A stretch of 64,000 bases of DNA from Pseudoalteromonas sp. FUC4 (lineage in GTDB: Bacteria; Pseudomonadota; Gammaproteobacteria; Enterobacterales; Alteromonadaceae): NCBI RefSeq assembly GCF_008370255.1, contig NZ_SEUI01000005.1:118006-182005 (forward strand), in the 5' to 3' direction. A program made the position numbers and the translations under genes. Numbering within the stretch: position 1 is the first letter of the stretch; every line of letters begins with the position of its first letter. Shown here piece by piece: positions 50,963 through 60,065 of this stretch. The notes below the pieces were generated by a model. The model had not been told where the DNA came from. It made no database searches and saw only the letters and a program-made list of their open reading frames with translations.

Positions 50963-52303
50963 ATGAGCATTAATAGAAGAGAGTTTTTGTCGTTATGTGT
51001 AAAAGGCAGCGTATCAGCTGCCGCGTTAACGAGTCTTCAATTACAAGCATTAACTGGAGCGACCAATGCTGTCGAGTTAGGTGATTACAAAGCATTAGTG
51101 TGTGTGTATTTATATGGCGGGAATGATTCGTTAAATATGCTCGTTCCGCTTGAAGGCGAGCAACGGAGTTTGTACGAGCAAAGCAGGCAAAACCTAGCGG
51201 TACAGAGCCCTATTGAGCTAAGCATTAAAAGCCAGTTTGCCGGTGGAGTTGGGATTCACCCTTCACTTGAGCCTATACAAAATGTATTTGAATCTCAAAA
51301 TTTAGCATTTATAGGTGGGGTAGGTACTTTACTCGCTCCCACAACATTGAGTGACTATAAAAATAAAATAATAGGTTTGCCTAAGCATTTGTTTTCGCAT
51401 AACGATCAGCAAGCTGCATGGATGTATGGCCGAGAGAAACAATCGCTTAACAGTGGCTGGGGTGCACGACTTTTAGAACGCTTAGAATTACAGGATGAAT
51501 TTGCGGCTAACATATCACTCGACGGTACTAATTTATGGCAAACGGGAAGTGCTACTAATGCATTTGCGCTTAACAAAAGCGGCATTAGTAATATTAACGC
51601 GTTTGGCGGGTACCAACCTCGTAGCGAGCACGTAACTTCTATTATGAACCGCTTACTAGGCAATACGAATCATCCGTTAAGTACAGCTTATGCCAATGGC
51701 TTAACAAGTGCGATAAATAACACTCAAGCAATGAACAGCGCGTTAGAAAGCGCGCCTGCACTTATTACCCCATTTAGCGATAATAGCCTTAGTGAGCAAT
51801 TTGCAGCAGTCGCTAAAACAATTAGCGTACAGGCAAAATTGAGTACTCAGCGCCAAGTGTTTTTTGTTTCTATGGGTGGGTTTGATACGCACGACAACCA
51901 ATTAACAACGCACCCTGCTTTATTAAATACGTTAGCTCAAGGGTTAAGTGAATTTGATAGTGCGATGAAAGAGCTTGATATGGCTGATAAAGTGACGACG
52001 TTTACTATGTCTGATTTTGGTCGTACGCTTACCTCAAATGGCGATGGCACTGATCATGGTTGGGCAGGGAACCAAATAGTAATGGGCGGCGCAGTAAAAG
52101 GCGGCAATATATATGGCGAGCTACTAACTCAACATTTGGATGGCCCACAAGATACCGGTGGCGGGCGTTTAATTCCAAGTGTTGCTAATGAGCAGTACTT
52201 TGCCACACTGGCTCAGTGGTTTGGTGTGCCAAGCTCTGAGCTTGTTGATATTTTTCCAAACTTGAGTAACTTTGATCACACAACATTGGACTTTTTTGTG
52301 TAA
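50963..52303 (+). CDS. DUF1501-family protein with Tat signal
   Basis: A 446-residue alkaline-phosphatase-superfamily-like protein. NRREFLSLCVKGSVSAAAL is a Tat signal, so it is exported folded. DUF1501 motifs are CVYLYGGNDSLNMLVP near the N-terminus, FVSMGGFDTHDNQ, FTMSDFGRTLTSNGDGTDHGW (metal-site type residues) and the GGRLIPS region. It follows the DUF1800 gene by 9 bp with AGGAG as ribosome site, and the two products likely act together outside the inner membrane. Confidence 0.9.
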   Translation: MSINRREFLSLCVKGSVSAAALTSLQLQALTGATNAVELGDYKALVCVYLYGGNDSLNMLVPLEGEQRSLYEQSRQNLAVQSPIELSIKSQFAGGVGIHPSLEPIQNVFESQNLAFIGGVGTLLAPTTLSDYKNKIIGLPKHLFSHNDQQAAWMYGREKQSLNSGWGARLLERLELQDEFAANISLDGTNLWQTGSATNAFALNKSGISNINAFGGYQPRSEHVTSIMNRLLGNTNHPLSTAYANGLTSAINNTQAMNSALESAPALITPFSDNSLSEQFAAVAKTISVQAKLSTQRQVFFVSMGGFDTHDNQLTTHPALLNTLAQGLSEFDSAMKELDMADKVTTFTMSDFGRTLTSNGDGTDHGWAGNQIVMGGAVKGGNIYGELLTQHLDGPQDTGGGRLIPSVANEQYFATLAQWFGVPSSELVDIFPNLSNFDHTTLDFFV

Positions 52304-52409
52304 TTAGTCGCTAATAGTAATCTAAAAGCACTTGTTAGTAGTATAAGCTATCGGTTGATAGTGCTTATCTGTTTTAATAATAAAAATCACACAATATAGG
52401 AATCATAAA

Positions 52410-53123
52410 ATGAAAGTTTTAGTGAGCTTAGTTAGTTTAATCGCTTTTTTACTCGTCATACTGCCGGGGCCTTTGTATAAATTTGGTATTGTAGAACTGA
52501 AGGTTGCGTTTACGGGATTTAGATTTGGCGTTTACGCTGGTGGCGCTGCATTGGTGCTACTTATAATACAAGCGCTATTTATGCGTAAAACATTAACGCT
52601 AAGCAGTGGTGTTATTGCACTTGTGTTTTCTGTTGTGGCCATTGCTATGCCACTTAACATGATGAACAAAGCTAAAGGCGTACCGGCAATTCATGACATT
52701 TCAACAGATTTAGTTAACCCACCAAAATTTGTAGCAATTGCGCCACTACGTGCAAACGCATCTAACCCAGTAGAATACGCGGGCGAAGAAACGGCAGTAC
52801 AGCAACGCAAAGCATACCCTGAACTGGTGACATTAAGCTTTGCACAATCTAAAGCCGATTTGATGACAGCAAGCGAACAAGCAGTTAAAAATCTTGGTTT
52901 TGCAGTAGTAAGTGCAAACACGGCTACAGGTATTGTAGAGGCTACTGATACAACCACATGGTTTGGTTTTAAAGACGATGTGGTCATTCGTATTAAAGAT
53001 GAAGGCAGCCAACGTTTTGTTGATATTCGTAGTAAATCGCGAGTAGGGCGCAGTGATTTAGGTAAAAATGCAGAGCGCATTCATTCAATTATTAATGAAT
53101 TAAACAGCTTACTTGAAAAATAA
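52410..53123 (+). CDS. DUF1499-family membrane-anchored protein
   Basis: A 237-residue protein with three N-terminal hydrophobic segments (about 1-19, 36-56, 62-82) and a soluble DUF1499 domain. The domain's features are HDISTDLVNPPKF, AYPELVTLSF, and the terminal VVIRIKDEGSQRFVDIRSKSRVGRSDLGKNAERI. Function is unknown. It has TAGGAA before the ATG and a terminator just past the gene. Confidence 0.88.
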   Translation: MKVLVSLVSLIAFLLVILPGPLYKFGIVELKVAFTGFRFGVYAGGAALVLLIIQALFMRKTLTLSSGVIALVFSVVAIAMPLNMMNKAKGVPAIHDISTDLVNPPKFVAIAPLRANASNPVEYAGEETAVQQRKAYPELVTLSFAQSKADLMTASEQAVKNLGFAVVSANTATGIVEATDTTTWFGFKDDVVIRIKDEGSQRFVDIRSKSRVGRSDLGKNAERIHSIINELNSLLEK

Positions 53124-53157
53124 AACGACTTAGCCTGTATTCGGTTATTAGCGTATT

Positions 53158-53184
53158 AAAGCCCAACATTGTTGGGCTTTTTTG
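53158..53184 (+). terminator. Intrinsic terminator of the DUF1499 gene
   Basis: AAAGCCCAACA pairs with TGTTGGGCTTT around a short loop, followed by Ts. Confidence 0.85.
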
Positions 53185-53262
53185 TTTTTAGTGTCAGTTT
53201 GTATTCACGACAACTGCGTTAGGGTTATTAAAATTTAAATTTTTAACCACTATGGAGTTATT

Positions 53263-54309
53263 ATGAAAACAGTAGGATATGCAGCAAAAAACCAAGGTTC
53301 TGAATTAACAGAATTTTCTTTTGAGCGCCGCGATTTACGAAATAACGATGTAGAAATTGAAATTTTATACTGTGGTGTGTGCCATTCAGATCTACACGCC
53401 GTACGAAATGATTGGGGTGGCAGTGACTACCCGTTAGTACCTGGGCATGAAATTGTTGGTAAAGTTATGTCGGTAGGTAGCGACGTTAAAAAATATAAGC
53501 AAGGCGACACAGTTGCTGTGGGTTGTATGGTTGATTCGTGCAAAAGTTGCGATCAGTGCGACAACGACGAAGAACAATTTTGCCGCGAAGGCATGGTTGG
53601 TACTTACGCAGGCAAAGACCGCATTAGTGGTGAAATGACCCAAGGTGGGTATTCTAAAGATGTTGTTGTACGCGAAGAGTTTGTACTTTCTGTACCAGAA
53701 AATTTAGACCTTTCTCGCGTTGCACCACTACTTTGTGCAGGTATTACTACTTACTCGCCACTTCATAAATGGGGCGTAAAAAAAGGTAGCCGTGTTGGTG
53801 TTATTGGTCTAGGTGGGCTTGGTCATATGGCCGTTAAAAATGCAGTTGCAATGGGCGCAAGCGTTACGGTAATTGGCCGTAGTGAGTCTAAAAAAGATGA
53901 TGCGGTTAAATTAGGTGCTCAGCACTACTTAGTGTCATCTAATGATGACGAAATGAAAGACTCGCAGTCGGCTTTTGATGTAATTATTGATACAGTGCCT
54001 GTTAAGCATGACCTTTCAATCTACACGCCTTTATTAGACATAGACGGCGCACTAATCATCGTTGGCCAAGTTGGCCCTGTAGAAGAGCTAAACACGGTGC
54101 CGCTGTTAATGGGTCGTCGCCAAGTAGCAGGCTCACTTATTGGTGGTATTGCAGAAACGCAGCAAATGCTTGATTTTTGCGGTGAGAATAACGTGCTGCC
54201 AGAGTGCGAAATGATCAACATTGACGAAATTAACACAGCATACGAGCGCATGGAAAAATCTGACGTACGATACCGTTTTGTTATCGATATGGCGTCGTTA
54301 AGCGCTTAA
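53263..54309 (+). CDS. Zinc-dependent NAD(P) alcohol dehydrogenase (YahK/cinnamyl type)
   Basis: A 348-residue medium-chain dehydrogenase that interconverts alcohols and aldehydes. Catalytic zinc ligands are C40 (YCGVCHSDLH), H62 and E63 (PGHEIVG); the structural zinc is held by C93, C96, C99 and C107. The cofactor motif GLGGLGHMAVK is at about residue 177, and the following IGRSESKK suggests NADPH. It resembles E. coli YahK, a broad aldehyde reductase. It is monocistronic; a MITE-like repeat lies between its stop and its terminator. Confidence 0.92.
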   Translation: MKTVGYAAKNQGSELTEFSFERRDLRNNDVEIEILYCGVCHSDLHAVRNDWGGSDYPLVPGHEIVGKVMSVGSDVKKYKQGDTVAVGCMVDSCKSCDQCDNDEEQFCREGMVGTYAGKDRISGEMTQGGYSKDVVVREEFVLSVPENLDLSRVAPLLCAGITTYSPLHKWGVKKGSRVGVIGLGGLGHMAVKNAVAMGASVTVIGRSESKKDDAVKLGAQHYLVSSNDDEMKDSQSAFDVIIDTVPVKHDLSIYTPLLDIDGALIIVGQVGPVEELNTVPLLMGRRQVAGSLIGGIAETQQMLDFCGENNVLPECEMINIDEINTAYERMEKSDVRYRFVIDMASLSA

Positions 54310-54314
54310 TTTAC

Positions 54315-54582
54315 TAGGGCCTGTTTATCTTTCGAGGTTGAATTTGCAGCAGGCTGTTTGGTATTTAGGCAAGGCAGAGCCTATGTAGTGTGGTTATTCC
54401 CCATAAGTAGGCGATAACGCAGCATAAATGCCAAACATGCGCTGCCCTTTGGGTTCTTTCTAGGGGCAATTTACTCTTTGTTGCTCGGTTTTTACTTAGC
54501 CCACTAGGTTACAAACCTCAGGCCGCGATTAAATCGCCCCTAGATTGAACAAATTTTAATCCTGAAAGGTCAACAGGCCCTA
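54315..54582. mobile_element. 268-bp MITE-like element, copy 2
   Basis: Same length and ends as copy 1 (TAGGGCCTGT ... ACAGGCCCTA), differing at 16 positions by eye. The internal TGTTTGGTATTTA/TAAATGCCAAACA arms are unchanged, a CCC-AAA-GGG hairpin of copy 1 appears as CCC-TTT-GGG, and the CTAGGGGC arm keeps all but one pair. Flanking bases TAATTTAC and GTAAATTA are inverted, so the original target was probably itself a palindrome around TA. It starts 5 bp after the alcohol-dehydrogenase stop. Confidence 0.8.
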
Positions 54583-54598
54583 GGTAAATTAAAAATAA

Positions 54599-54627
54599 GA
54601 GAGCCGCTAATTAGCGGCTCTTTTTGT
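54599..54627 (+). terminator. Intrinsic terminator beyond repeat copy 2
   Basis: GAGAGCCGCTA pairs with TAGCGGCTCT, then TTTTTGT. It ends the dehydrogenase transcript after reading through the repeat; it may also serve the convergent MFS gene. Confidence 0.85.
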
Positions 54628-54648
54628 ATTTACTATTTAAAGTATAGA

Positions 54649-55854
54649 TTAACCAGCGGTTTGCGCTGTTGGTTGCTGTTTGTTTAGTTGTAAGTAACTT
54701 AGTAGCCACATACCCAAACCACCTAAAAATAATGCAGCTGCTACGTAACCTGTTTGATTAGGCGCCGCACCTTGTGCTATTGCAATACCGCCAACCCAAG
54801 GGCCTATAGCATTGGCAGTATTAAATGCGCACTGTACTAATGCACCAATCATAGCGTGGCCTTCGGGCGCAACGTCCATTAAAAGCGTTTGAATCAGCGT
54901 AGCCAAGCCCACACTGCAACCAATAAAGAAGATCACCGCGTAAAGAGCCCAAATATTGTTGCTTGCTGTTACATAAGCAAAAGCAAATACAATGGTACAT
55001 ACAAGCGCAAGGCCAGTCGTTTTAATTGCTGATTTATCGGCCGCTTTACCCAGTACATAGTTACCGAGCGTACAACCGATACCAAACATCACCATTGCGA
55101 TAGAAATAGTATACGGGGCTGTTTTTGTTACCACTAATATGGTGTCGGCAATGTAAGTATAAATACAAAACACTCCGCCAAAGCCAATAATTACAATACC
55201 CAAAATAGACCAAACCAGTTTATTTTTGAGTACACCAAACTCGTTTAGTAAGTTAGAAGGTTTAGCGTTATCGATATTTGGCACTACTTTATAAACAAAA
55301 ATAAAAGCAATAAATGCAAGTACTGCAGCGCCGGCTAAACAATACCGCCAACTTAAATTTTGACCTACAAGTGTAACTACAGGCACACCAACAATAGTAG
55401 CCACAGTTAAACCCATAAACACCTTAGACATAAAGCTAGCACGCTTACCTTTTGGGGCAATATCTGATGCTAATAAAATAGCCGCGCCAAAATATGCACC
55501 ATGAGGTAAACCACTCAAAAATCTAAATATTACCAGCTGCTCAAGCGACGTTGCCATCGCACTTAATCCGTTTGAGATAAACATTAAGCTTATAAAAATG
55601 AGCAATGCTTTGCGCTTTCTCATATTAGCAGTTGTGAGCATTAAAATAGGGGCGCCAACTACAACACCAATGGCGTAAGCACTAATTGCATAGCCACTTT
55701 GTGAGGGCGTTGAGCCAAATGTTTCGCTAATCAGTGGCAGCATTGGCATCATCGAAAACTCAGATAATCCTAAAATAAATGTGCCAAGTGCTAATACGAG
55801 TAAAATAGCGGTTCTGTTAAGTTGACTAGATGCCGACGTTACATCTGATGTCAT
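54649..55854 (-). CDS. MFS drug/sugar efflux transporter (AraJ-like)
   Basis: A 401-residue 12-helix inner-membrane transporter of the DHA1/AraJ type. The N-terminal LALGTFILGLSEFSMMPMLP and the segment RFLSGLPHGAYFGAAILLASDIAPKGKR (motif A/B region) are typical of this group, which exports drugs or sugars in exchange for protons. Substrate is unknown. It starts ATG 55854 and diverges from the PAS-chemoreceptor gene; no regulator gene is adjacent. Confidence 0.88.
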   Translation of the reverse strand: MTSDVTSASSQLNRTAILLVLALGTFILGLSEFSMMPMLPLISETFGSTPSQSGYAISAYAIGVVVGAPILMLTTANMRKRKALLIFISLMFISNGLSAMATSLEQLVIFRFLSGLPHGAYFGAAILLASDIAPKGKRASFMSKVFMGLTVATIVGVPVVTLVGQNLSWRYCLAGAAVLAFIAFIFVYKVVPNIDNAKPSNLLNEFGVLKNKLVWSILGIVIIGFGGVFCIYTYIADTILVVTKTAPYTISIAMVMFGIGCTLGNYVLGKAADKSAIKTTGLALVCTIVFAFAYVTASNNIWALYAVIFFIGCSVGLATLIQTLLMDVAPEGHAMIGALVQCAFNTANAIGPWVGGIAIAQGAAPNQTGYVAAALFLGGLGMWLLSYLQLNKQQPTAQTAG

Positions 55855-56228
55855 AGATGATCCCTTAAAGTTTAATTTTAAAAGTGAAACAGCACAATAA
55901 ATTCTGAATAGAAAATATTATATGTATGCTTAAATATTGGTGTGAGAGGGTAGTCTGTGAGAGCGCTATTTTAAGTTAAAAAAAGTACAGAGTCATGCAT
56001 AAATTAGTGTTTTTGTTAGGTTTTTAAAATGTTAATTAGAAGAAAATACTACCTAAAATTCATAAAATAAAAAAACTATTTATAAAGCAGGCGCCTGTAA
56101 GGTATTAAATATTAGCTGAAAGGCTATTTAAAGCTTATATTTACAGTATAGTTACATGTAGATGTTACATTAATTTGCTAATTTTAGGTCAACAACCCTA
56201 GTGCTAATTTACTCCTTAAGGTTTTTAT
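55855..56228. other. Divergent intergenic region between the MFS and PAS-chemoreceptor genes
   Basis: About 370 bp, very AT-rich. A 10-bp perfect palindrome CAGGCGCCTG (56088-56097) stands out against the AT background and may be an operator. No gene is evident. Confidence 0.5.
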
Positions 56229-57527
56229 ATGTTTGGTATTTCTAAAAAAAACGCAAAAATTGAAGAAATGGAGCTTCAATTAATTCAAAAGCAGTCTGTT
56301 TTATCTGCAATTAATAAGCATGTGGCTTATATAGAGTTTACCCCTGAAGGAATAATATTAGACGCAAACCAGTTGTTTTTAAAAACTATTGGTTACAGTA
56401 AAGAGCAAATAATTGGTAAGCACCATCGTATGTTTTGCGAAAGTGAGTATGCAAGCTCAAACGAATACAGCAAGTTTTGGCAAGCATTAAAGGCAGGTGA
56501 CTCTAAAGCAGGATCGTTTTTAAGATATAAAGCGAATGGTGATAAGCTTTGGCTTGAAGCAACTTACTTCCCGGTTGAAGAGCACGGCGTAGTTACTAAG
56601 GTTATTAAAATAGCCTCTGATATTACGGCTAGTTACATACAACGAAAGGCACAAGAAGCCATTGCTAGTGCACTTGATAAAGCACTAGCTACGATAGAGT
56701 TTACTCCTGAAGGAAATATTTTAAGCGCAAACCAAAACTTTTTAACAACAATCGGGTATAGCTTAAAAGATATTGTAGGTAAGCATCATAAAATGTTTTG
56801 TACTGAAGTATTTTATGAGAAAAACCCACGCTTTTGGAGTGAATTAGCGCAGGGGCAGTTTAAGTCAGGAAAATTTAAACGTATTGCCGCCGATGGTTCA
56901 GAAATTTGGCTAGAAGCTACTTATAATCCAATATTAGATAGCAAAGGTAATGTAATTAAAATAATTAAGTTTGCATCAAATATTACCGATCGAATTAATA
57001 ATAACAGTGCAGTAACTGAAGCTGCTGCAATAGCTTATGAATCGGCGGTAGCTACTGCGCAAACAGCTAAAAAAGGCTCTGAAATACTACAAAGCTCTGT
57101 TGCAAACTCCGATGCCATTGTAAGCCAAGTACTTAAGTCGGTAGACTTAATTAAAAACCTTAATGAACAATCAGCTGTAATAGGTTCCATTGTTTCTACA
57201 ATCAGCAGTATTGCTGATCAAACTAATTTACTGGCACTTAATGCTGCAATTGAAGCTGCACGCGCTGGGGAGTACGGCCGTGGTTTTGCTGTAGTAGCTG
57301 ATGAAGTAAGACAACTTGCAGCCAGTACTAGTAGTTCAACTAATGAAATAGCGACCGTTGTTAAAAATAACCAAGAGCTCACTAATGATATATCAAGGCA
57401 AATAACGTCGGTTTCAGATTCTTCTGAGCAAGGCCGGGAGCTTATTGCGAATGTATCTGAGGTCATTAAAGAGATTGAACGCGGAGCAGATATTGTTTCT
57501 CAAACGGTCGCTAAGTTAAATGCTTAA
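56229..57527 (+). CDS. Soluble PAS-PAS methyl-accepting chemotaxis protein (BdlA/Aer type)
   Basis: A 432-residue receptor without membrane helices. Two similar PAS domains (about residues 28-135 and 150-257) share EFTPEGxIL.ANQ.FL.TIGY and the PAC ending KIIK.AS(N/D)IT, indicating an internal duplication. The MCP core follows ([36 protein letters not shown]), shortened at the C-terminus. The architecture is that of Pseudomonas BdlA, which links redox or energy sensing to c-di-GMP and biofilm dispersal. Whether PAS binds haem or FAD is not clear from sequence. Confidence 0.9.
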   Translation: MFGISKKNAKIEEMELQLIQKQSVLSAINKHVAYIEFTPEGIILDANQLFLKTIGYSKEQIIGKHHRMFCESEYASSNEYSKFWQALKAGDSKAGSFLRYKANGDKLWLEATYFPVEEHGVVTKVIKIASDITASYIQRKAQEAIASALDKALATIEFTPEGNILSANQNFLTTIGYSLKDIVGKHHKMFCTEVFYEKNPRFWSELAQGQFKSGKFKRIAADGSEIWLEATYNPILDSKGNVIKIIKFASNITDRINNNSAVTEAAAIAYESAVATAQTAKKGSEILQSSVANSDAIVSQVLKSVDLIKNLNEQSAVIGSIVSTISSIADQTNLLALNAAIEAARAGEYGRGFAVVADEVRQLAASTSSSTNEIATVVKNNQELTNDISRQITSVSDSSEQGRELIANVSEVIKEIERGADIVSQTVAKLNA

Positions 57528-57604
57528 CGACTGTTTGCATCATTTTTACGTTTTAAGCTGCCAATCAAAGTACTTAAACATGCCTAACAACATTCTTAAT
57601 TGAT

Positions 57605-57630
57605 AAAGTGCGACAATATGTCGCGCTTTT
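57605..57630 (+). terminator. Intrinsic terminator after the PAS-chemoreceptor gene
   Basis: AAAGTGCGACA pairs with TGTCGCGCTTT with one wobble, loop ATA, then Ts. Confidence 0.75.
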
Positions 57631-57685
57631 GCTTTTGCAGTTCACACTATAATTACGCCAATTATTACAGTGGCATAAATTAACA

Positions 57686-59851
57686 ATGGTTTATAAAAGC
57701 AAAACTCAAAAAACTTACTTACTTTCCCCTGTCGCACTTTTTATTAGCGGTGTGCTATCTCCTTTTGCATTTGCCGACGATACGCCTTTAGAAGTAATTG
57801 AAGTACACGGACATGCTCAAAATAAGCATTTAGCACTTGGTTCGTCAGAATCGTTATTAAGTGATTTAGGTGTCGATTTTTCAGCCGCGGGCGGCGTATC
57901 TAACCTCCCTATTTTAAATGGTTTAATGGGCGACAGAGTTAAAGTGTTAATTGATGGCGCAGATTTTACCGCTGCATGCGCTAATCACATGAACCCGCCA
58001 CTTTCGTATATTTCGGCTAATCAAATTACGTCTTACAATGTGGTTGCAGGCGTGTCGGCTGTAAGCGCGGGCGGCGATAATATTGCCGGTGTTATAAGCG
58101 TAAACTCTATTTCACCACAGTATAGCGATAACAGTGAATTAGATTGGCACTCAGGTTATGTGTCAGCAAAATACAGTAGTGTTGATAACGGACGTAAACT
58201 TGGGGTAGGCGCTCGTTTAGCAAGCGACACGTTTAGCCTTAATTATCAGGGCTCGTTTAGCGATGCAGATAGTTATGAAGATGGTAACGGTGATGCAGTG
58301 CTTGATACGTTGTATCGCGCACAAAATCATAGCTTAACCGCAGCTATGCGCGATGATAAACAGCAATTAGTTATAAAACTAACGCATCAAAAAATCCCGT
58401 ATCAGGGGTTTGCAAATCAGTATATGGATATGACCGATAACACCAGTTTCGGTGCAATAGCTCAATACAAGCGCTCCTTTGAAAACAGCGAGCTTGAAGG
58501 GCAAGTTAACTGGCATAGCGTAAAGCACGAAATGGGTTTTTTCAGTGAAGAAAAAACAGGCATGATGCGAATGAAAACCGATGCACAAGATATAAGTACG
58601 CAGCTTAAGTGGCGTATTGCCCTTGATAAGAACAGCACTATTTTACTCGGTCAAGAATATTACAATTACAGCATTGATGATTGGTGGCCAGGTATTGAAG
58701 GCTCAACCATGATGGGACCAAACGATTACGTAAATATAAATAATGGCAAACGAGAGCGCATAGCGGCATTTGCTGAATACGAGAGCCAAATAAATACAAA
58801 ACTGTGGTTAAACGCAGGCGTACGTATTGAAAGTATTAATACCCACGTTGGAGAAGTTCAATCTTACAACGATGGTATGAGTATGATGGATATGGGCGAT
58901 ATGAGCGACATGGGTAGTATGCAAAGTATGTCCATGAGCGATACATCTACAGATAATACCATTGCTGCTGAGAATTTTAATGCTGGCGACAGAGATAAAA
59001 CCGACACTGTAGTTGACGCTAATTTATTAATTAACTACCAAATAACAAATAATGATGAGCTACAATTTGGCCTTACCCGTAAAAACCGCGCCCCTAATTT
59101 ATATGAGCGATACAGTTGGGGTGTAAGTACTATGGCAACCACCATGATTGGCTGGTACGGCGATGGTAACGGTTATATTGGTAACCCCGATTTAGATGTT
59201 GAAACAGCCCATACTATAAGTGCTACTTATATTAAATCGGCTAAAGATGATCGTTGGCGATTAAGTACTAATGTTTGGTATACCGATGTGAACGATTATA
59301 TTGATGCTGATAGTGTGAGAAGTTTTAATAGTTATGACTTGGACAATACAGCGCGTAACATTTTGCAGTTTACTAATGTAGATGCCATTTTATATGGTGC
59401 AAAAATAGATTTAACAGCCAATATTTATGAATCTAAAAATTTAGGCAATTGGCAGTTACACGCTAATGTTACCAATACCAGAGGCAAGCGCGACGATACT
59501 AACCAACCGCTTTACCAAATTAAACCACTGGAAACTCAGCTAGGTATTAGCCAGCAAATGGGTCGGTTTGAAAACGCATTATCTTGGCAGTGGGTCGATA
59601 CTAAAAGCCGTGTAGATAATAACCGTTTTGAAAACCAAACAGACAGCTACAGCTTGGTTAATTTAAGCTCTAAAGCCACATGGGATGCATTAACGCTAAG
59701 CGCAGAAGTGAGTAACGTGTTTGATGAGTACTACCAACTCCCGCTAGGGGGGGTAAGTATTGCAGCACTTAAACAAGATAGTAGCAACGGGTTTGAACAA
59801 CTTGCAGGACAGGGGCGCTCATTTAATATAAGTGCTAGCTATGCGTTTTAA
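57686..59851 (+). CDS. TonB-dependent copper receptor (OprC/NosA-like)
   Basis: A 721-residue outer-membrane receptor: signal peptide 1-30, plug domain (DRVKVLIDGADF onward), then a 22-strand barrel ending SFNISASYAF. The plug has C98-x3-M102 in TAACANHMNPP, matching the copper-binding CxxxM of OprC. A loop at about residues 393-420 carries about eleven methionines alternating with Asp/Ser (MSMMDMGDMSDM), strongly suggesting copper. It is followed by a TDT transporter gene 214 bp on, past a terminator. No copper-sensor gene is present. Confidence 0.88.
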   Translation: MVYKSKTQKTYLLSPVALFISGVLSPFAFADDTPLEVIEVHGHAQNKHLALGSSESLLSDLGVDFSAAGGVSNLPILNGLMGDRVKVLIDGADFTAACANHMNPPLSYISANQITSYNVVAGVSAVSAGGDNIAGVISVNSISPQYSDNSELDWHSGYVSAKYSSVDNGRKLGVGARLASDTFSLNYQGSFSDADSYEDGNGDAVLDTLYRAQNHSLTAAMRDDKQQLVIKLTHQKIPYQGFANQYMDMTDNTSFGAIAQYKRSFENSELEGQVNWHSVKHEMGFFSEEKTGMMRMKTDAQDISTQLKWRIALDKNSTILLGQEYYNYSIDDWWPGIEGSTMMGPNDYVNINNGKRERIAAFAEYESQINTKLWLNAGVRIESINTHVGEVQSYNDGMSMMDMGDMSDMGSMQSMSMSDTSTDNTIAAENFNAGDRDKTDTVVDANLLINYQITNNDELQFGLTRKNRAPNLYERYSWGVSTMATTMIGWYGDGNGYIGNPDLDVETAHTISATYIKSAKDDRWRLSTNVWYTDVNDYIDADSVRSFNSYDLDNTARNILQFTNVDAILYGAKIDLTANIYESKNLGNWQLHANVTNTRGKRDDTNQPLYQIKPLETQLGISQQMGRFENALSWQWVDTKSRVDNNRFENQTDSYSLVNLSSKATWDALTLSAEVSNVFDEYYQLPLGGVSIAALKQDSSNGFEQLAGQGRSFNISASYAF

Positions 59852-59881
59852 TTAACCTCATATTCAAATTTAAAATAAAGC

Positions 59882-59910
59882 AAAAGCCATAACCATGTTA
59901 TGGCTTTTTT
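59882..59910 (+). terminator. Intrinsic terminator of the copper receptor gene
   Basis: AAAAGCCATAAC pairs with GTTATGGCTTTT around CAT, followed by Ts. Confidence 0.87.
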
Positions 59911-60065
59911 GCACTTTAATAATTAAGCCGTAAGCTTATTTTTTATGAAATATTTGTACGCAAAAAGCGTTCTATTAAGCACGCTTGTACTAATTTATAG
60001 CGTTATTTTAAGGCAGTGCAGTAAAAAGCAGTAACTTGTTCATCACCCAATGATTAGGAAATACA

